Shown: in pieces, positions 1 through 15,158 of the stretch
Numbering within the stretch: position 1 is the first letter of the stretch
Layout of the letters: each line of letters opens with the position of its first letter
Source: Isoetes taiwanensis
Lineage: Eukaryota > Streptophyta > Lycopodiopsida > Isoetales > Isoetaceae
Assembly: GCA_021234155.1 (NCBI GenBank)
Contig: JAJEKV010000025.1
Coordinates: forward strand, 1,875,995-1,939,994
Direction: 5' to 3'
DNA length: 64,000 bases
Program-made: the position numbers and the translations under genes
Notes under the pieces: generated by a model
The model's input: only the letters and a program-made list of their open reading frames with translations
Told to the model about the DNA's origin: nothing
The model's database searches: none

Positions 1-2386
1 GCTGGCATCCATTCTTCTATGTCCGTTTGTAGCCATCGCCGAGCAAGGCTTCTTCAGCTTCATCTAAGCACCGCCATCGCCATACAAGTCAGACTCTTCT
101 TCCTGTTTCGCCATCCACAAGTCCGAGCCCCAACAAGCATAGGAATTCCGACAGTTTTAAGGCTATATGGAGGATGCATCTTGGAGAGCTGTGAATCTGC
201 CATAGTCAAAGCCATAACCAAATCAAGCTGCTGCAGTTCCTCATGGCTGTTGCAAATCTAAAAGCCATGGAAGAGGTAAGCAGCGGGGATGAAATTGTGA
301 ATAAAAATACAGGCATAATTGTTTCCCTGTTTCGAAAATGCAAGTCTAAAATATTACATACAGAGCTCTGGCTGAATGTACATGAAATAATAGATCTCGC
401 CCCCTCCTCTCTGCTACTTGACCTCTGTGCTATTTTTTGTAGTGAGATGTCTGCGCCATTTTTTTAGTGAGGTCCCTACATGTCTTTAGGGTGGAAGCAG
501 ATCCAGCATCTTTCAGACCACCTCTTGCAATGGCTCTCGCTTTGCCATTGGTGCTTTGTTGTATTACTTTGCTTTTGGGATGACTAAGAGACCTAGTCAC
601 ACATGGTAGACTGACTGAAGGTTATCAACCATACAAGTGCTTGGGAATGAAAACATTTATCGACAAGGAAAATAAATAGATCCACACAAATTCTAACTGA
701 AAGCATCTACTACAGGGTACAAAGGTGAAAGAAAAAGACACAACAGAAGACAAGGTAAAAGGAACTTATAGAAGAGAGAAGCTTCTTGAAGCCGAAGTAG
801 TCATAGAGGATTTCCAATGAATCTTTTGAAAAACATGGAGTTCCAAGTTGGGCACATTTAGTTCAATTTCGTAGGTCCAAAACTGAGACTCTTTCGACTT
901 AATATAAAACATTTTTTGGACAAGTTACTCGAAAGAAATGTTCGCGGCGGCCACCGCAATAAATTTCTTGTATAATATAATGTTTAATTGTTCAAAAAAC
1001 AAACATTATGGCAAATATCATTTTCAATCATGTGTTGAAATGCTAAAAGATCACACATTATATGAAAGCATGCTGAATAATAAAAAAGGCTCCAAGTTCA
1101 TGTAACAAAACTAGCATGACATGGGATACTGTGCGAAAACAATGCCAAAGATGGTTACTGCAAAATATACAATAGTTCGAGGAAACCATCTTTATGTAAT
1201 AGTTCGAGAAAACCATCTTTGACAACATTTTCAAATGATGATAAACTCAGTGAACATATAAGGGTTGCCATCGTAATGGCACATGCATAGATATGTTTAT
1301 GTTGTTGATGAATTAGAAGATATGCAAATAGCTAGGTGGAAAATGTATGATTAATAAGCTCAAGAAATAAGTAAGGTATCCCCCCAACAAGTTCCATTAG
1401 ATTGTACACCTTACCAAATTATGCCCTATATTATAATGTTATCCAGTGTGTTCCGTTTTCCATCACACCCTAGATTGGGCGGCTAAGATTCAATCACGCC
1501 ATGTCGCATTCGTCTCATTCGTCTCATTCCTTTTTTTCTCCTTTCATGACTCCTTGGCATCGCGGCTGAGTAGAAGCTCCACCTAGAAGAACCGTGGTTG
1601 CTGCTCAAAGTCTCTGATTTGAAGAACCATGATTGTTGAACTTGCATATAAAGGAAGCCAGGGCCAAAACCAGGTTTTTCCATAGGCCATGGTTGGCCTT
1701 GAAATTTGCAAGTCCAAGTCCTAGCGGTCTGTACAAAATTCCATGGCAATTGGAGCTCTCAGTTGGAAGTTTCGATTCATAGAACAACTTCGTTGATCCA
1801 AATGCATGGGGGAGTCAGGATCCTGTTATAAGCCACCCTTATATTGAAGGGTGTACTTCCCCTAGCTAAGATACGCACTATACCATACCATTTTGTTCAA
1901 GCATTTTGTTTGCCTTGCAAACTGCACGACTTCACTTCCAAAACTCACAGTAGTTTAAACTTTTGTATCTATTATAGGCATAGAAAAGACAGCCAAATGT
2001 CTAAACCATCTACATGCATTATGAAAATCACAATTCACAAGAGAAACAAAACGTGGAGATCTGGTAATATAGCAAAACATCAAAAGAGAAACATAGCAAA
2101 TTGTAAATCTATCAAGTTTTAAATGATGTCTCATATGTTTCACAAATGGTTAGCATTATCATATGCTTACTATATCCATGCATCCTATGAGAAGAGCTTT
2201 GTAAGTTTCTTATATTACACCCATTATAACGTGTATGTTGAATAATAAATTCCCAACGTTGCATATTAGAACGAAGAAGCTCAAAAGTTTATAATATATT
2301 CCAAGTGAAGCCTATCTCAAGATTTCAAAGTTAGTTTATATCTCATTGTTTACTTCTCTATGATCGTCTACGTATACCCAACTTAT
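1..2386. other. Gene-poor interval, probably Helitron interior
   Basis: I see no coding exon I can name. Open frames are short and lack recognisable domains. A small tandem duplication of about 23 bp (AATAGTTCGAGGAAACCATC-like) lies near 1168-1220. Because the interval ends in a Helitron-type 3' terminus at 2387-2414, some or all of it may be Helitron cargo whose 5' end lies left of the window. That is inference. Confidence 0.4.
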
Positions 2387-2414
2387 GCCCAACAACGTTG
2401 GGCACCATTACTAG
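2387..2414 (+). mobile_element. Helitron 3' terminus (hairpin plus CTAG)
   Basis: A 7-bp stem, 3-nt loop hairpin (GCCCAAC-AAC-GTTGGGC, 2387-2403) is followed after 7 nt by CTAG (2411-2414) and then a T. Helitrons end in a short hairpin plus CTRR and insert between A and T, so the arrangement fits. The terminus at 31472-31499 has the same stem length, loop and spacing but a compensated stem base pair. The matching 5' end is not visible in the window. Confidence 0.7.
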
Positions 2415-2800
2415 TCCTATTCCTAATACCAGTGTTGTTGGGCAAACTTTTGAGGTCCCATCGGAAAATTTTCTATGGTTATTTCGGCCAGTAATATATG
2501 TTGTGTTTAGAGCCCAAATTATCCATTGTCTTAATAGAAAACCATATTAATACTTACCCGAAAAAGTCCAGCAATACGTTAATCAGAAAATTTTCAATTT
2601 CAACCGGTTGGTTTATAGTGTTCCTTGGACTTTGCCCAACACTTATCCTAACTCAAGTTATCTGAAACTGCATTTCTCAATAAAGAAAAGAGTGAAGATG
2701 TTATTAATCACAAAGAAAAAAGATAAGTGAAAATGTCATGAATCATAGAAAAGGCCTTTTAACATCGTAAAAATAAGATACCTTTAATTCTGCCATATCC

Positions 2801-3065
2801 GCCAATCAGCCATTGCCACATGGCAAGTTTTCTTTCTCTGAATTGTAATTCAGTTGACATTTCGTTTTACTTTACATTCTACTTTACGTTACGAGAATGC
2901 CCTTTTGGGCAAGATTCTAGCCGTGTCAGCCAGGCCTCCGTGCCCTGCGCGTCGACGAGGCTTCCACAGCCAGAATCTTGCCTGAAAGGGCATTCTTATA
3001 TGTAAAAACCAGGTAGGTGCAATTCTTGCCCCTGCGCCAATCACATCACGCCATGTGGCAAGTTT
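2801..3065. repeat. Foldback (inverted repeat) flanked by short direct repeats
   Basis: Arms of about 25 bp at 2894-2918 and 2972-2996 are near-perfect reverse complements, with a GC-rich loop of about 53 bp. Outside them, two direct copies of CCAATCA...CAYRTGGCAAGTTT lie at about 2801-2828 and 3034-3063. The layout suggests a tiny non-autonomous foldback or MITE-like element. No coding capacity is present. Confidence 0.5.
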
Positions 3066-3719
3066 CAAACCAAGAATCTACCCTTCCCCCCCCCTTTTTT
3101 TGTTTGATGTGCTTCATCGCTGCTGCTGTTTTACCCTACAAACCCTCTTATTTACTTGCATTCTGACTTATTCTACTTGCATTCTATCTAATTTTACTTG
3201 CATTCCTCCAAGAATTCCACTTCCCTAGTTTGCACGTTACATTAATGTCAAGTAAATTGACATTCTTGTATACAGTCAAAATACTACCTAACAATCTGCA
3301 GGGCAGCAAATTATGGTCCTAGATTTCTAATCATCATGATAAGATCCATTGTCCCAGATAAGGTGATGCTTGAGCACAGCATTGTAGCTCCATGGATGGA
3401 AATGCATTTATCACCAACCAAAGCCAGCACCAATACAAAGCTCAGAATTAAACATAAAGCTAGTCTGCTGTCTTTCTTTCCATTGGGCAGCAACATCATT
3501 TTGACACTGATAAACCTTGTCACAACTATCTAAAAACCTTTTCCAGGATTGTTCGTCCACTTGCATTGGCCTTATTGCATTTCTAGCACGAACATTCCTT
3601 CGAAGGTTATCCCTAAATCAAAATCAAATTCACGTCAAAACAAGAGAAATAGATTAAAATAGAGCCAGTAAAGGATAATGTAGCCAATAATGCATATATT
3701 TTACATTCAGATATCAATA
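3066..3719. other. Intergenic, no gene recognised
   Basis: The interval is AT-rich with several TTACTTGCATTCT-type short repeats near 3150-3210. No domain-bearing frame was found. Confidence 0.4.
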
Positions 3720-3727
3720 AAAGATAC

Positions 3728-4604
3728 ATGATGCTAAGCATACAATTGCAAAATAAAAAGGATTTAATCTTGATTATAGCATATTACCTCCCAAACAGTG
3801 ACAAACTGGAACTGTTGAACCTAAGGGAGAGTATGATGAAATGGAAAGATCAGGAGCCAATGATACTGATGGGATATCTGAATGCCAGAACATGCCAGGA
3901 GCAGGCACAAATCATGAGCATGAACGAGATAAATGGACAGTGGGTGTATACTGCGCGATCACAAGATTGGAAAAGAAGTACAGAGGACAAGGTGGAAGTC
4001 AATGCCAAAGGCAAATTACTGTTAGAGATATGCACAACAACAGGGGTCATTATAGCCAACGGGGTACAGAAATGGAGTGGATCAGGGGAATTCACGAGCC
4101 ATAATACACATGGAAAAAGCATGGTCGATTATGTAATCTTAAATGACAAAGTAGCATCAGACATTTTGAGCTTCGTGCTGGCAGAATGGCCAACTGGGAA
4201 ACAGACCCATCCAGTTGGCACTCAAGCAGGAGGAACAAGTATAGACAGAGACACCAGAAAAGGAAAAGACCATGAACAAGAAAATACACTTCCAGAATAA
4301 ACATGCAGAAACCTTCACAGAAAATGTCAGATCAGAAATGGAGAAGTGGCCGTGGGAGAAGCATGGAGCAGACGAGAACGGGAATAGGCTGAACGACATA
4401 ATAGTGAAGGTGGCGACAGATATCTTCGGAAAGCGAAAAAGACCCAGAAAGAACCAGGCATTCAGTGCCTCAGTATGCTATGATGAGGAGTGTAGGGAAC
4501 AGAAAAGGAGAGTCAGAGATCACAAAGGCACGGAAATATATCAAACAGAGAAGGCGGCATACCTAAGACTGCTGAAATCGAAACGGGACAAAAACTTGTT
4601 ATAG
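3728..4604 (+). pseudogene. LINE-0 endonuclease domain remnant
   Basis: This frame holds the second half of a LINE AP endonuclease. ILMGYLNART corresponds to the conserved GDFNGRT strand, here with the catalytic-site Asp replaced by Tyr. SMVDYVILND corresponds to the conserved VDYII strand. The first third of the domain, with the conserved Asn and Glu, is missing. From about 4272 the frame shifts into the linker between endonuclease and reverse transcriptase (basic, with ENVRSEMEKW). It belongs to LINE-0 and cannot be functional: the 5' part is absent, a catalytic position is lost and the frame is broken. Confidence 0.75.
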
Positions 4605-4616
4605 CACCAATGGGGG

Positions 4617-6235
4617 TTGGCAGACATGTTAAAAAAGCAACCTACGAGGTTCTGGAAGGGACTGAAAGTAAAGGGAGAGGGGAACAGAAAGCCAGAGAAG
4701 GCACGGCATGATGCCCAGGGGATCGAATGGGACAAATATCTTGAGAAATTCTATAACACAGGGACCTCACCAATGCCAATACCCACTCCACCAGAGACAA
4801 ATAAGTCGAGCTTTATATGCAGGAAGTGAGGATAGCGCTACATAAAATGTCCAATAACACAGCCCCAGATCTCTATGGACTGACTGTGCAGCTACTGAAA
4901 TGTGTAGACACAGTAATCAGGAGTCAGGTCACCGGGATATTTAATGGCATATTCAACACAGGGCTACCAGATAGATGGACATACAACAGGGTAACACCCT
5001 TACACAAGGGGGGGGTAACATAGAGGAATCATGGAAGTACAAGACGATAATGGTGAGTTCTATCTTCGCCAAATGGTTCGGGAAGGTATTGGATAGTAAA
5101 CTGAAGCATTGGGCAGAAACAGAAAAGCTAAGAGCACAAGGGCAGGCAGGCTTCAGACCTGAACACTCAACTACAGATCTCTTGGTAACCCTTCGGATAA
5201 TAGAGCAAAGCAAATCACAGGGAAAGAAGATAATCTGATGCTGCATGGATTTCAGAAAACAGTCCCGAGCGAAAAACTGTTACAGAGATTAGTAGATATG
5301 CGGGCCCCAGAAGGTATGGTAGGGTTGATCATGTGATTATACCAGAGAGTGTATGCTAAAATGGAACAGGAAGGGCAGACGATAGATTGTGACTTGTGAC
5401 ACAGGAGTTAAACAGGGATGTCCATTGTCCCCGACACTATTTGGTATTTATATAGATGCATTACAGGGCTTCATCGCAGAGGCAAGGGGATGCGGATGCC
5501 CCCACCCTGGGGGACACTATGGTACCTATCATGCTATATGCCGATGACTTAAGCATGATGTCTACAAAGAACAAGGGTATGCACAGGTTATTAGGGCTGC
5601 TAGAGGCCTTCTGCAACAGGACAGGGCTGACAGTGAACCTGGCAAAGACCAAAATAGTCACGTTCGCCAAGAGTAGACACAGACCCTTCAAGTATATGGG
5701 GACAGAGCTGGAAGAATCGGCAGAATACAAATATCTAGGATACGATGTACACGGCACATGCAAATGGTCTAAGAGAGCATATGTCAAATTCCAGTCCGCC
5801 ATTGGAAGCTACTTCAATATGAAAAACTTCTGCAATAGGAGCAGAATAATCGACTGGGAGATCAAATTCTACCTGTTTAATACAGTGGTTGCATCGACAC
5901 AACTATATGGATCAGAGGCATGGGGGCCTGGCCTATCAGATAAGAAATGGGACAAGCAAGAAGGGATTTTCAGGCAATGGCATAGACAAGAATTCAGAGT
6001 GCGGTCGAATACACCCCTGGCAGTCATGATATATGAGACAGGTCAGAGACTAATGGAGGTAAGAGCCTGGGAAAGGACCATCAGATACTTACTGAAGGAC
6101 AACACGAGAGGCCACACTGGGAAGCTATCAACAATCGCAATCAGCGAATCGGCCAAGTCACATATCATCACAGGCAGTGGGTGGTTCAGGGAAATAGCAA
6201 TATGGACCAGAGATATGGGGCTAAACCTGGAATGA
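4617..6235 (+). pseudogene. LINE-0 reverse transcriptase remnant
   Basis: Successive frames carry reverse-transcriptase blocks: RALYAGS-like and NNTAPDLYGLTVQLLK near 4830-4900, QAGFRPEHSTTDLL near 5140-5190, GVKQGCPLSP near 5405-5435, and the catalytic MLYADDLSMM near 5530-5560. The longest piece, from 5456, runs 259 residues through the thumb region and ends in AWGPGLS and the C-terminal linker, as in the other LINEs of this window. At least three frameshifts or stops (near 4820, 5020 and 5240) separate the pieces. A working enzyme would copy LINE RNA at the nicked target; this copy cannot make one protein. Confidence 0.85.
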
Positions 6236-6341
6236 AGACTGGACTGACATAGCGACAAGAGCATGGCTGCAAAAAAACAGCGGTCCCAAAACACTCTGGC
6301 TGATAGAAGTCTTCAATGCGGATCAACAGATAGGACAATAG

Positions 6342-6686
6342 ATGTACAGAGACAATCTATTAGGGAAGACAAGAAGGGACACCTTGGCAAGATTTAGGAT
6401 GGGGAGCCACGATCTAAGAATCGAAAAAGACAGGTGGAGGAAAGTGGAAATGGAGAATGGGGTCTGTAGAATCTGTAACACAGGGAGAGTAGAGGACGAG
6501 AAACACATGCTCAATGATTGTACAACATATGAAGACATCAGAAACAAATACAGCAGTATAAGTTGGAGACAACCAACACATATCCTCATGGCAAGAGCAG
6601 ATACAAAAGTGGATCTGGCAAATGCAATCAGAAAGATGATAACTATATACTGGGAGGTGCACAAAGAAAGAGGGCTTGTAATATGA
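6342..6686 (+). pseudogene. LINE-0 ORF2 C-terminal zinc knuckle
   Basis: The frame contains CRICNTGRVEDEKHMLNDC, a Cys-x2-Cys...His-x4-Cys knuckle. The minus-strand LINEs have the same knuckle (for example CKVCGSGDVEDEEHVLIWC), always at the ORF2 C terminus. It is probably nucleic-acid binding. It is out of frame with the reverse-transcriptase remnant because of an indel near 6235-6340. The stop at 6684-6686 is likely the ancestral ORF2 end. Confidence 0.8.
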
Positions 6687-6925
6687 ACCACCGAAAAGAT
6701 GTCCGCAAAAAGCTCAGCTAAAAACTGATGATAACGACGCACCACCGCGCGCCATGGTGCCGATTATAAGCGGGGTGACGGTACCAATAGAAAATAAGAA
6801 AAACCCTCCAAAAGGGCTACAATGTATCAGCATGTAGCGTAGTAGCACCCATTGGGAGCTCGTCCATGATACATCAGTCCCGGGGCCTCAGGGCACTAGG
6901 GACAATAATTCTATTCTATTCTAAT

Positions 6926-8447
6926 AGAATAAAAAGTAGCAAGAAGAGACATAAATTAATTTTTCACCTCCAATGTCACCAGCTCTTCTTCAAAAATCTA
7001 ATGTCCATCTCATTGAACCTGCCACCAAATTGCCCGTGGATATATTTCAAGGTCTTCTTGAGATAAAGTAGCTGTATCTCTTCCTTGCAATATAGTTTCA
7101 ACTTTTTGATCAAAATCACGTCTAGCTTCATCTCTCAATAGATCTTCCTTGAAAAAGCAAACTTGTATGAAAAAAAAGTGGTTGTTAGCATTAAAAAAAT
7201 TAAATACAAACTTATTAGAAAAAAACTAAGTTATTGTAAATAAGGTATTGTTTTGGTATGTTATGGGAGATGTTTTTCTGGTTTGGAAAAAAAATAAAAA
7301 CTCAAAATCATTGGCAAGTTCATGAATAACATGTAAACCATTAAATATCACACAAATCCCATAATTTTTTGACCCATATGGGGAAGTCCTGTGCTCCAGC
7401 ATAGTGCAACAAATTCTACCAATTGTATTAAAATGATTTGATTCTACCAAATGTCTCCTATAATGATTCTTTTAAACTTCGAGTGTCTGCACGATCTTTC
7501 TTGCTCCTCATATTTCTAGAGTTGTTTGTTGTATTTTTTAGTTCTCTATCTGGTGGTTCTGTGCAATGTTGATAAAAAAAACCCCTTTTTCATTTTTAAA
7601 GTACCTCTATAAAAATCCTCACCTTTTTTATAGGATTTTTATGATTTGATATGACCAAAAATAAAAAATAAAAAAATTGCATATTCTTTGCGCTGTTTTA
7701 TTGGACATGTGTTTGCTACTGTTAAAATGAACATTTTTGCTACAAGTTACAAGGCTTAGCATGCCAAGTAAATCAGAAGCTTATGTAGCTATCATAAACT
7801 ATTAAGTTCAAGTATAAAGATGTCATAGCAGCTTTACCATGTACCTCTTAAGAAAGTTGAGAAAAACATTACTATAGAGGTTAAGAAATTTGAGAATTTC
7901 ATATACAAAGATAAATACCTTCAAGAATATTATATATTTGGATTTAAAAAACCACGGTCTAGGGATTTTTAAGGATTTTTTAAGGATTTTAAGGATTCTA
8001 AAAATTTTTAACGTATTTTATATGAAATATGTTTTTAAAGATTTTTTCCAAAAATTTTAAAGATCTTCAAAAAATCTTAAAAAATGTTTTTTAAACGTAC
8101 AGATTTTGATGTACTTAACAACATTGGTTCTGTGCTCTTCATGTTCTCTCATTCTCCTTAGATCACTAAGTTGATGATGTCATGTTTTTTAGGTCTTCAA
8201 TAATTTGAAGACCCACATGGCTGTCGTCTCTCATATTTTAATAATCACGAGAATGAAGTTGTATATATGCATGCTATAGAATGAAGTTGTATGTATAATG
8301 ATGATTGTTGGATTAGCAATAACTAGCAATTGCATATATAACGGCTAGAAAGGGGCCAAATCAACTTAGGAAATCATGCTAGACATTAGGAACTTGGATA
8401 AATAGTGCATTTTAAGTGTATGCTACTATTTAAGTTTTTATGAAGGA
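6926..8447. other. AT-rich intergenic DNA, no gene recognised
   Basis: The interval is strongly AT-rich. It includes a run of AAGGATTTTTAAGG-like short repeats near 7960-8090. No frame with a recognisable domain was found. Confidence 0.5.
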
Positions 8448-8733
8448 CCTTGTACTTTGACAGTATCAATTATGTACTAGGGAAAGTTCTAGTTGAGGAA
8501 TATTCTCAGTGGGGTGCCAGACTCTATGGCACTGTGGCTTGGCCACTTGGGCGCCGCCTCATCTCGCAGTTCCACCGCGGTCCCTCGTGGAATCCTTGTA
8601 CTTTGACAGTATAAATTATGTACTAGGGAAAGTTCTAGTTGAGGAAATTCCACGAAGGACCGAGGCGGAGCTGCTAGACGCGCTGCCAAGCCCCAGCGCT
8701 ACAGAGTCTGGCGCCTCGTTGAGGAATATTATC
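8448..8733. repeat. Foldback whose loop duplicates the left flank
   Basis: About 53 bp (8448-8500) is repeated almost exactly at 8594-8646. The second copy is the loop between two arms of about 90 bp (8499-8593 and 8644-8733) that are imperfect reverse complements. The shared inverted core includes CAGAGTCTGG/CCAGACTCT and ATTCCACGA. The arms are GC-rich in AT-rich surroundings. It may be a MITE-like insertion or a template-switch product. No coding potential is claimed. Confidence 0.6.
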
Positions 8734-9453
8734 GAGAGAATATTCTAAGACATGGAACGTTTTCTTACGTAATGCACACCTAGGCATAGAACAGGAAAAA
8801 TCTATTGAACAGAGGACTGGAGCAGCTATGGCAAAAACTTTTTCCTTGAATGGCTATGCCTAACGAAACTGGGTGTCTAGATGTCAGACCTTTGATTTGC
8901 AGGCCAAAATGCTTTAGAAATATCATCACTACCCTAGATCTATGCTTCTATCATCGTCATCGGAGCTTCTAATGCATGTAACAAGGAAAAAATGGAGGAA
9001 CGAGGAATCGAAGGCATGAAACGTTACAGAAAAGAAACAAAAGTTAAGAAATGGGTTCATAGAAAGCTCTAGCTTTCCTAAATGAAGAAGCTCTCCAGCT
9101 ATTCTAGCTCTCTGCTATTTCTACTGCTCTACTTCAAACATCCGGCAGTGGTGCAACACTTTGGCTTGCTCTCTTTACCTACGTTGGCTTCAGAAGGAGA
9201 GATTTGAAGGAAGGGTCGCCAGAAGAGCTGATTCGCCAAAGTCTGCCATTAGCCATAGACACAAAATACCGGCGACATCGTTATACACAGGTAGAGAGAG
9301 AATTGCGCGAGATAAAATCAGCAAATAATTGTAGTAATTCTACCTAGGTGTGCAGTACGTGAGGTATACAATCATTGTATGACCTTTCTAGTATTCAAGG
9401 TGAATTGGGTTTGTTACATGCATGTTTTGTGTGTTGCCACTCACTTATTGGTG
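8734..9453. other. Intergenic, no gene recognised
   Basis: No domain-bearing frame or repeat was recognised between the foldback and the LINE endonuclease fragment. Confidence 0.4.

Positions 9454-10243
<790 letters not shown>

Positions 10244-10306
<63 letters not shown>
10244..10306 (-). repeat. (GT)n(GA)n microsatellite, LINE-1 3' tail
   Basis: About 18 bp of (GT)n is followed by about 46 bp of (GA)n. On the minus strand this is a (TC)n tail directly following the 3' end of LINE-1. The same position is occupied by (GA)n in the LINEs at 34410-34494 and 50495-50525. Confidence 0.85.
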
Positions 10307-10309
<3 letters not shown>

Positions 10310-10465
10310 AATGTATTACGTCTGTGGAGGCCTCTCAGGCCTATAAGACGACACTTTTTTACATATCTTCATAAAAAAGTCGATGAGTTTCAGTTTCCTC
10401 ATCTAACTCCTCACTCTCACTCTCATCATCATTTTCATCATCATTTTCTATCTAACTCCTCACTC

Positions 10466-10856
10466 TCACTCATCATCCTCATCTCTATAGAGCAACACTT
10501 CTATTAAGTATGACCCTATCTTATCACCCTGGAGTAGGAAGAACGCAGTAAGATCATTTGCCTCTATCCCAAAACAGTCTCGTATCATTTTGTATGCTGG
10601 GCACCATATCAAAACATGTTCCTCGTCTTCTACATCCCCGCTACCACATACCTTGCATTCTCGCATCGTTCTGGGCCCATCTTCCTACCTCAATTCCAAG
10701 TCGGTGTGAACTTAGACGTATCCTACTAATTGCATGTCTTTTTTTGACAGATATATCTTCACTCAAGTCTCTTGCAATATCCAATCCTGGGTTCATATTT
10801 TGCCTGTACAGGAGCATTTTGGTCAAAGGTCCCTGCCATAATTTCTGCTTCACCAT
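10466..10856 (-). pseudogene. LINE-1 ORF2 C-terminal zinc knuckle
   Basis: The frame covers the conserved basic segment (KKRHAISRIRLSSHRLGIEV) and the knuckle CKVCGSGDVEDEEHVLIWC with Cys-x2-Cys...His...Cys spacing, followed by an acidic tail. It is in frame with the reverse-transcriptase frame ending at 10869, and a single stop codon lies between them. A second break falls near 10650, where the two open pieces overlap in different frames. Confidence 0.8.
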
Positions 10857-10868
10857 GCCACATACCCA

Positions 10869-12322
10869 TTATCTAAGGTCCCCATCATACAGGACTGCAT
10901 CCTCCCAATTGATCTCCCATCTTTTTAACCATTTTTTTACATCTGAAAACCATCCTTTTTGTTCACTTGCTTGCAGGGCAAGATGTGGTAGCCTGGTACC
11001 ATCCATTCTCCTCACCTTCTTAAGGTATCGGATGCATTGGAGTATCGCTTCACCCTCAAGGGGCATTAAACCGCATTCAGCTAGCATCATTTGATATGGC
11101 GTTTGGATCTTCACTCCCAATTCGAGTCTCAGGAATTTCTTTAGTACTTGTTCTACATCCTCCCATAAGCATTTAGGTAGCCCCGGTCCCCAAATCTCAC
11201 AGCCATATAGAATAACACTTTGCACTAATGACTGAAATAATCTGCTTTTTAATTGCCAATTCCAAAGCGAGATTCTTCTGCACATGCTTTGCATAGCATA
11301 TAAGGATTTCAGCCCTCCTTCAATTCTTTGTATTATGCAAGTATTCCGCCTATGGTTCCTGCTTATGATGAGCCCCAAGTACTTATATGAATCACATGTG
11401 TCTATTGTCCTCCACCCGTATTTAAAATTTTCCTGTTTCAGTGCACCCACTGTCATGATATTGGTCTTCTCAAGATTAACCTCCATGCCATTCACTTCAC
11501 AAAAGGCAGCCAATGAATCTAAATGTTGTTGCATATGTTCTCGTGTGCGCGCAAAGATGACAACGTCGTCAGCATACATGAGCAACTGTATAACATAGCC
11601 ATTCAGGGTTGTGCCTCTTCTTCCATGACATCTAAGCCACTCCTCCAAACTATTAATGAACAGCCCAAATAGTGTTGGAGACATCGGGCACCCCTGTTTC
11701 ACTCCTACATTGCTATCCACACAGTCCGGGATCTCCAACACAAGAGGCATGGATAGTTGCACCAAAACTTTTTCATACAATACCCGTACCGCATCCTGTA
11801 AGTCTTTAGGCACATTCAGCTTTTCCATTCTTTCCCAAATTTGTTTCCTTGACACTTTATCAAACGCTTTCTTGAAATCAACAAACAAGATGTATGCAGT
11901 TGTCTTTGTACCTTTCACCGAATCCATGATGGTTTTTAGGACAAGTAAGTGGTCCATTGTGGACCTATTGGGTCTGAACCCAGCTTGTGTTCAGCCCTTA
12001 CCTTCTTTTTTTCAGCCCAACCACTTATCTTTCTTTCTATAATTGTAGCAAACAATTTCGAAAATAAACTACTCACCATAAGCGTCCTGTAATTATTTGC
12101 ATCTGTTTTCACTCCACTTTTATGAATTGGGACCACTCTATTCAGTTGCCATTCATGGGGGAACCCTTGCACCATAGCTGCATTGAACATTTGGGTAATC
12201 TTGCTATAAAGTGTCTCTCCTGCCCATTTCAGGTGCTCAGCACATAATCCGTGGACATCTCTAGCTTTCCCATTTGCAAGGTGTTTTATACCTTCAGCCA
12301 CATCCTCATCACTAATTATCAT
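10869..12322 (-). pseudogene. LINE-1 reverse transcriptase
   Basis: Two overlapping frames (11936-12322 and 10869-11957) together cover a LINE reverse transcriptase. The motifs are LANGKARDVHGL, VRAEHK, then FVDFKKAFDKV, GVKQGCPMSPTLFGLF and the catalytic LLMYADDVVIF. These are followed by thumb residues (YKYLGLI, IWGPGL). The two frames are separated by a 1-nt indel near 11975-12000. The catalytic Asp pair is intact. A working copy would reverse-transcribe its own RNA at the target nick in the nucleus. This copy is dead unless the indel is a sequencing error. Confidence 0.88.
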
Positions 12323-12462
12323 TTTTTATTCCAGTTTCATTTCACCCGGTATCTCTTCATCATGGTAAAGTTTTTTTACCTTTTTCCACAACTCACTCGC
12401 GGAAAGGGAAACTGCTTGTTTTATGGTGCCTTTCAACCTATTCCAGAATAATTTTGGTTCTT

Positions 12463-12466
<4 letters not shown>

Positions 12467-12524
<58 letters not shown>
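12467..12524. repeat. (GA)n microsatellite between LINE-1 and Harbinger A
   Basis: About 58 bp of pure (GA)n separates LINE-1 from the left end of Harbinger A. Together with the GA tracts at 14512-14616 and 19249-19254 it probably derives from one (TC)n 3' tail, that of LINE-2, later split by two Harbinger insertions. Confidence 0.75.
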
Positions 12525-14619
<2,095 letters not shown>

Positions 14620-15158
14620 GAGAGAGATGCTTAGAGATGACGAGAGAATAATGAGAGAACGAGAGATGGAGATGACGAGAGAAGGGTGAGAAGGGGGAAA
14701 AGTTAACTCTCATCTCGAGATGTTTTGCCCCTAACAGCCGCGCTAGGGCGCTTCCATTATCCACTAACCAAACAACCTCCTAAAATTATGACGCCTTTGA
14801 ATTTGATGACCTAAAAGTTTCCCCTGCATCGAAATTCGGGCCATTTTCCCCTCGCTTTCTTGGTCTTCAACACCGCCAAGAATCTTTGAATTCCCCCTAA
14901 TTCTTCCATCAGTAGCTATTGATTTTTTCGTCTACGTGTATTTCTCGTGCCATTCGATCCTTGTAAATTCAAGTTAAATCAATCTTACATTGTTCTCTTT
15001 GTCGAATTCTAGTCCTACTGGTATTGTTTCTTGTTTGATTAGTTTCTTTTCTATAGAAACAGATGTCTAAGGCAACCCAGATCTGCTTTCGCCTTCAAGC
15101 GAAAACCATTTGTGCCTCCTCGAATTGAAAAAATGGCTCCTAGGAAGACGCTTGGAAG

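Larger units (their letters stand above)
3720..6925 (+). mobile_element. LINE-0: decayed non-LTR retrotransposon, 5' truncated
   Basis: In order on the plus strand the element shows remnants of an AP-type endonuclease, a reverse transcriptase with a YADD catalytic box, and a C-terminal Cys/His zinc knuckle. It begins inside the endonuclease, so it is 5' truncated, as LINEs often are. Several frameshifts and stops break the frame. The 3' UTR ends near 6905 in short TTCTA repeats. It is the only LINE here on the plus strand, and it is clearly diverged from the minus-strand family at 9.4-52 kb. Confidence 0.85.
10307..12466 (-). mobile_element. LINE-1: 5'-truncated non-LTR retrotransposon (array member b)
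   Basis: This minus-strand element has, from its 5' side, the linker before the reverse transcriptase (PKLFWNRLK), the reverse transcriptase, the C-terminal zinc knuckle and a 3' UTR. The 3' UTR has ATGAAATGTATTACGTC just before the (TC)n tail. The sequence resembles the 3' ends at 34495 and 50526, so all are one family. Its 5' truncation point is fused to a (GA)n tract at 12467. A 1-nt indel and an in-frame stop inactivate ORF2. Confidence 0.9.

Noticed and set aside
11656-12042. Plus-strand ORFs opposite the LINE reverse transcriptases (also 32576-32944, 47514-48767)
   Set aside because: They are antisense shadows of LINE ORF2 with no domain of their own.
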